This document shows positions 13,483 to 17,089 of a stretch of 17,089 nt of DNA, one piece after another. A model generated the notes under the pieces. The model saw only the letters and a program-made list of their open reading frames with translations, did no database searches and was not told the origin of the DNA. Source of the stretch: UBA7803 sp041686955 (GTDB taxonomy: Bacteria > Pseudomonadota > Gammaproteobacteria > Pseudomonadales > Azotimanducaceae). Every line of letters begins with the position of its first letter. Position 1 is the stretch's first letter. The position numbers and the translations under genes were made by a program. The stretch spans positions 1 through 17,089 of the forward strand of contig JAWLCV010000083.1 of NCBI GenBank assembly GCA_041686955.1, read 5' to 3'.

Positions 13483-13517
13483 TTACCAATAATGTAACAG
13501 GTTACAGTTATTGTTCC
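13483..13517 (-). promoter_or_regulatory. probable promoter of the P450-SDR pair
   Basis: On the minus strand GGAACA (13517-13512) and CATTAT (13494-13489) are separated by exactly 17 bases. Matches to consensus are 3/6 and 4/6, so this is weak on its own, but the operator fills the spacer just as in the flavoprotein promoter. An extra inverted repeat, CATTA-CCAA-TAATG (13481-13494), overlaps the -10. Confidence 0.4.
13492..13511. promoter_or_regulatory. operator 3, upstream of the P450 gene
   Basis: Read on the minus strand the sequence is ATAACTGTAACCTGTTACAT, identical to operator 1 at 18 of 20 positions, including five bases of left flank beyond the palindrome. The core, TGTAAC-nn-GTTACA, is at 13493-13506. 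The edge nearest the gene is 45 bases before the P450 ATG. Confidence 0.7.
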
Positions 13518-13565
13518 GGCTCGTCCAGCAGGGCCGATGTGCGACAGGGCGCCCCGCCGACGCCC

Positions 13566-16202
13566 TCAGCTTCGGCGTGCCGACGCGGGCAGCTCTATGC
13601 GCCGGTCGGGCCCCAGCAGATCGAACAGGGGACCGTGACAGGTGAACAGCAGAATCTGCATGTTGCGGGCCGCCTGGTAGAGCAGCCGCTGCACGCGGCG
13701 GATACGCTCGGCATCGGTATTGACCAGCACGTCGTCGAGCACCAGCGGCCAGGGCTCGTCGGCGCCCACCACCTCGGCCAGGCCGATGCGCACCAGCAGC
13801 GCGAGTTGTTCCCGGGCGCCGCCGGACAGCGACTCGAAGTCTTCCTCCACCCGCTCGCCGCGCATGCCGAGCAGGTTCATCTCCTCGTCCAGCCAGACCT
13901 CGGCGCCGGGAAACAGCTCGGCGAGGTAGGGCCGGATGCGGGCGATCACGGGCTCGGTGAGCCGCTCCCGGGCGCCCTGGTATTCGTCGCGGAGCACCTG
14001 GTACAGGCGTCGGGCGGCATGGGCCTCCCGTTCCAGCCGGGCGAGGTCCGCGCGTGCTTCGTTCAGCTCGGCCTCGAGATCCTGCACCCGCTCGTAGCGG
14101 CCGTCGTCGCCCACGGAGCCGAGGCGGCCTTCGATGTGAATGCAGGCCTGTTGCACCTCCCGGTGGCTCTGGCGGAGCTGCTTGACCGCCTGCTCGGCCT
14201 GACGCAGCTCCAGCTCGAGCTGTTCGCCGCCGAGCGCCTCGTAGCGGAGCCGGGCCGCGTCGCGCGCACCCACCCGCTCGCTCCAGGTTCGCCGCGCCGC
14301 CTCGAGCTCGCGCTCGAGCTCGGCGGCCGCGGGCAGTCGGCTCTGCCGCTCACTCAGGGAGTCGAGCTGACGACGCTTCTCGTCGCGTTGGATTTCCAGG
14401 GTCCGTACCCGCTCACGCGCCTCCGCGAGCGCCTCTGCCCGGGCGTCGCGCTGGGCCCGCAGGGTCTCGCGGTGGCGGGCCAGCTCGCGCTCCCGCGTCT
14501 CGGCCTGCTCCAGCGCGGCGGGATCGAAGCCGGCTTCGGAGTCCTCCGCGTCGGTGTCTAGCTGGGCGCGGATCTCCCGGATTCGGGCGTCGATCTCGTC
14601 GCGGCCTTCCGGCAGCAGCCGGGCCAGGGTTTCCCGGAGCCGTTTCAGCTCCGATTGCAGGTCGCGGCGGTGCTGGGCGATGCCGTCGGCCTCGTGGACG
14701 TCGGTGACGGCCAGGGAGGCCAGGAGCGACGCCTGCGCGCCCTCCGCATCGGCCAGCGCGTCCCGCAGCCGGGCCAGCTCGCCGCCGCCGGGGCGGATCA
14801 CGAGCGTGGCGACGCCGGTGATTTCCAGGCGCTTCTCGTCCTCCGCCAAGAGCGTGCGGGTCTCTCCGGCGGTCAGCGCCCGGCCGTCCACGTCGAGGTC
14901 CTGCAGGGCGTGCAGCTCCACCGTGGCGGACGCGCCTTCCAGCCGCGCGCGGGCGCCCTCCACCGCCTGCCGTGCCGTCCGCAGGCGCTCCACGTCCTCG
15001 GGCGTCACCGGCGCCAGGGTGGCCAGCTCGCCGCGGATTGCCTCCATCCGGGCGCTCAGCTCCGCAGCCTCCTCGAGCCGGCCTGCGAGCTGCGCCAGCT
15101 CGGCCGCGAGGGCGGCGGATCTCTGGCGGCGGCGCAGGGTCTGCAGCTCACCGCCGAGGGCCGCCAGGGTGTCGTCGGCCTCGCCGACCTCGGCCGCGGC
15201 CCCCGCGTGGGCCTGCTCCGCTCGCTGCCGTGCCCCCTCCGCTTCCCCCTGTGCCTGTTCGAGCCCGGCGATGTCGTCGCCGAGGCGCCGGATCTCCTCG
15301 GCCAGCCGGCCATGCTCGGCCAGCGCCTGCTCGCGCCGATCCAGCTCCAGGCGGCCGAGCTCCACCTGATGGCTGCAGGCGTCGAGCTGCCGCACGGCCT
15401 CGGCGGCCTGCCGGTGACGTTCCTCCACCGCGGTGTGCTCGGCTTCGGCCCGGGCGGTCCGCTCCGCCAGGTCGCGCTCTTCCCGGCGCAGACGCTCCAG
15501 GTCGTCGGCGTCCCGGGCCACTGCGCGATGCCGGGCCTCCGCCTCCGCCAGATCCGCCTCGAGCTGCTCCACCCGGACGCGGGCGTCGCGCAGCACCGGC
15601 CGCTCGGCGTCGGTCTTGTCGGTGTAGAAGCGGGTCTTCAGTTCCCGGGCGGCGGCGAGGATGCGCTGGCCCAGCTCGCCGGCGGCCACCTCGCCGATCT
15701 CCTCGGAGAGCTGGTCCTGCAGGCGCGCCTGGGAGACGTCGTTGTGACTGGGCGGCTCGCGGGAGTCTCCCTGGTCGACCCAGAGCAACGACCAGATCCC
15801 GCGCTCGCTGCTCTTCAGCTCGGTGGTGCCGCCGGGCGAGACGCCCATCAGGTCGGCGAGACGGTCCTCGGCCTCTTCGCCCTCCAGGGTCTTGCCGCCC
15901 CCGCGCAGCACGGTGTTGCAGCCGGTACCCAGGTACGTCTTCTCCAGCATCCAGGTGGCGCCGCCGAGCTGAAACTCCACCTCGACACGCGGCCGCTCGC
16001 CCGCGGCTCCCCAGCTCGCGAGGACCGCCTTGTGCTTCGCCCGGCCTTTGCTGCTCTCGAACAGGGCGAAGCGCAGCGCCTGCACCAGCCGGCTCTTGCC
16101 GGATTCGTTGGGGCCGCAGATCAGGTTCAGCCCCGCTGCCAGGTCGTCCAGCTCGCAGGTGAGCCCGCGCCAGGATTCCACGGCGATTCGCTTGATGTGC
16201 AT
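13566..16202 (-). CDS. SbcC/Rad50/YhaN-like AAA ATPase
   Basis: This 878-residue SMC-like ATPase has an N-terminal half-domain with Walker A GPNESGKS (30-37). Two long, Glu/Arg/Ala/Leu-rich coiled-coil arms cover about 170-740 with a globular interruption near the middle. The C-terminal half-domain has the ABC signature LSGGAREQ (792-799) and Walker B PLVLDD (819-824). It would form a complex with the metallophosphatase encoded just upstream and process DNA ends or breaks. It is shorter than E. coli SbcC, and I see no CxxC zinc hook between the arms (the few cysteines are isolated), placing it nearer the YhaN type. The start at 16202 overlaps the upstream stop as TGATG, indicating coupled translation. 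It ends 59 bp before operator 3; no relation to the catabolic genes is evident. Confidence 0.9.
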   Translation of the reverse strand: MHIKRIAVESWRGLTCELDDLAAGLNLICGPNESGKSRLVQALRFALFESSKGRAKHKAVLASWGAAGERPRVEVEFQLGGATWMLEKTYLGTGCNTVLRGGGKTLEGEEAEDRLADLMGVSPGGTTELKSSERGIWSLLWVDQGDSREPPSHNDVSQARLQDQLSEEIGEVAAGELGQRILAAARELKTRFYTDKTDAERPVLRDARVRVEQLEADLAEAEARHRAVARDADDLERLRREERDLAERTARAEAEHTAVEERHRQAAEAVRQLDACSHQVELGRLELDRREQALAEHGRLAEEIRRLGDDIAGLEQAQGEAEGARQRAEQAHAGAAAEVGEADDTLAALGGELQTLRRRQRSAALAAELAQLAGRLEEAAELSARMEAIRGELATLAPVTPEDVERLRTARQAVEGARARLEGASATVELHALQDLDVDGRALTAGETRTLLAEDEKRLEITGVATLVIRPGGGELARLRDALADAEGAQASLLASLAVTDVHEADGIAQHRRDLQSELKRLRETLARLLPEGRDEIDARIREIRAQLDTDAEDSEAGFDPAALEQAETRERELARHRETLRAQRDARAEALAEARERVRTLEIQRDEKRRQLDSLSERQSRLPAAAELERELEAARRTWSERVGARDAARLRYEALGGEQLELELRQAEQAVKQLRQSHREVQQACIHIEGRLGSVGDDGRYERVQDLEAELNEARADLARLEREAHAARRLYQVLRDEYQGARERLTEPVIARIRPYLAELFPGAEVWLDEEMNLLGMRGERVEEDFESLSGGAREQLALLVRIGLAEVVGADEPWPLVLDDVLVNTDAERIRRVQRLLYQAARNMQILLFTCHGPLFDLLGPDRRIELPASARRS

Positions 16203-17089
16203 CAGGCGCTCTCCTGCATCAGCCGGTAAAGGAGCCGCAGGGCGGCGGCATCGTCCGGCGACTCGCCCTGGCGCAGAACGCTGATGGCCCGCCCCAGATA
16301 ACCCTCGCCGCGGAGCGCTTCCAGGTCTTCGGGGGTGGGGGCCACCTGAACCGCGGCGGCGTCCGTGCGCATGAGCGCCAGCCGGCTGCCGTAGTCGGCG
16401 ACGAGCGCCTCGAGCCGGGCGTGCGCGGCCAGGGAGAGCTGACCGCGCAGGGTGAGCTCCACCAGGCTCCAGGACTTCTCGGGCAGGCCGTCGAGCCAGG
16501 CCGCGAGCGCCTCCACGTCGGCGTCCTCGAACAGCTCGAGCTCCCGGGTGATCCAGCGCGTGCGGGCCACCGGCAGCTCGGTGACCCGGGGCTCGGCCCC
16601 GGGCGCGTCGATCTCCACCAGCAGCACGTGGCCCGGGCGCTTCTCCTTGAAGCGGGTGGGCTCGGGGGCGCCGGAGTACCAGGCGCGGGCATTCACCCGG
16701 AACACGCCGTGCCAGTCGCCGAGCGCCAGGTAGTCGTAGCCCCGGCCGAGCACAGTGTCCACGTCGATGCGGTTGGGCGCCTCGGTGGTCTCGCCGAAGT
16801 TCAGGGCACCGCCGTGGGCGACCACCACCCGGACGATCTCCTGCCGGTTCTGCGCCGGCAGCCAGCCGGCCGGGTCGTCGTAGGCGTGGCGGCTGGTCAG
16901 CGGGCAGGGATAGACCTCGAGCGCGTCGAGCCGGATGGGCTCGCGGGCCAGCGCCACGTGGACCCCGGGACGCGTGATGCCCAGGCGTGCCAGGGCGGAA
17001 TCCGCGGTGGCCGGATCGTGGTTGCCCGGCAGCAGGATCACCGGCACGTCGGCGAACGCCTCGAGGGCGTCCCGCGCCTGCTGCAGGGT
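16202..17089 (-). CDS. SbcD/Mre11/YhaO-like metallophosphatase (5' end missing)
   Basis: The open frame continues to the window edge, so the N-terminus, with the first metal-binding motifs (DxH, GDxxD), lies outside. The 295 visible residues include GNHDP, VVVAHGG and YLALGDWHG, the third to fifth motifs of calcineurin-like phosphoesterases of the Mre11/SbcD class. The last reads GDWHG where SbcD usually has GHxH. Then come the capping region WYSGAPEPTRFKEKRPG and a C-terminal domain. It is expected to be a manganese-dependent DNA exo/endonuclease partnered with the ATPase immediately downstream, whose ATG overlaps this gene's stop. A GTG at 17047 is merely an internal valine codon within VPVILLPGNHD, not the start. 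Confidence 0.9.
   Translation of the reverse strand, partial: TLQQARDALEAFADVPVILLPGNHDPATADSALARLGITRPGVHVALAREPIRLDALEVYPCPLTSRHAYDDPAGWLPAQNRQEIVRVVVAHGGALNFGETTEAPNRIDVDTVLGRGYDYLALGDWHGVFRVNARAWYSGAPEPTRFKEKRPGHVLLVEIDAPGAEPRVTELPVARTRWITRELELFEDADVEALAAWLDGLPEKSWSLVELTLRGQLSLAAHARLEALVADYGSRLALMRTDAAAVQVAPTPEDLEALRGEGYLGRAISVLRQGESPDDAAALRLLYRLMQESA

Noticed and set aside
14655..16229. A 524-codon plus-strand frame antisense to the AAA ATPase
   Set aside because: A composition-driven shadow of the coiled-coil gene; the ATPase motifs on the other strand settle the reading.

Overview
The window is about 68-70% G+C (by eye) and protein-dense, with Shine-Dalgarno-led genes, a TonB-dependent outer-membrane receptor and a nuclease/ATPase DNA-repair pair. 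This suggests a Gram-negative proteobacterium, most likely a gammaproteobacterium. A 100-N gap at 2521-2620 is flanked by a perfect 99-bp duplication. That looks like two contigs joined without merging their k-mer overlap, so the sequence is probably a draft or metagenome-assembled genome and about 199 bp of the window are not real.

Layout. Positions 1-24 hold only the first codons of an unknown minus-strand gene. From 264 to 2378 there are three minus-strand genes: an SRPBCC/AHSA1-like protein, a small phage-holin-4-type (YvlD-like) membrane protein, and a DUF3524/QTMAN-like glycosyltransferase. From 2698 to 8120 there is a tight plus-strand operon: Old Yellow Enzyme/dienoyl-CoA-reductase-type Fe-S flavoprotein, nitroreductase, SnoaL-like protein, luciferase-like (LLM) oxidoreductase, second SnoaL-like protein, second LLM oxidoreductase. 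It is followed by a TonB-dependent receptor (8293-10692) and a TetR-family regulator (10829-11470). Facing these on the minus strand is a P450-SDR pair (13447 down to 11478). The right end (13566-17089) is a metallophosphatase exonuclease and an SbcC/YhaN-type AAA ATPase, also on the minus strand and probably unrelated housekeeping genes.

The genes from 2640 to 13510 look like one catabolic regulon. A near-identical 20-bp element, ATAACTGTAACnnGTTACAT, with a TGTAAC-nn-GTTACA palindromic core, lies in front of the flavoprotein operon and in front of the P450. A close variant precedes the receptor. The only transcription factor in the cluster is the TetR protein, so these are probably its operators. 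The implied physiology is uptake of a hydrophobic or bulky compound through the receptor, then hydroxylation (P450), alcohol/ketone interconversion (SDR), C=C reduction (flavoprotein) and further flavin/F420-type oxidoreduction and isomerisation or dehydration (LLM and SnoaL-fold pairs). A steroid, terpenoid or polycyclic substrate is plausible, but the sequence does not identify it. No ring-cleaving dioxygenase, CoA ligase, thiolase, ferredoxin or ferredoxin reductase is present, so the pathway must be completed elsewhere.

I found no tRNA, rRNA, CRISPR array, insertion sequence or integrase.
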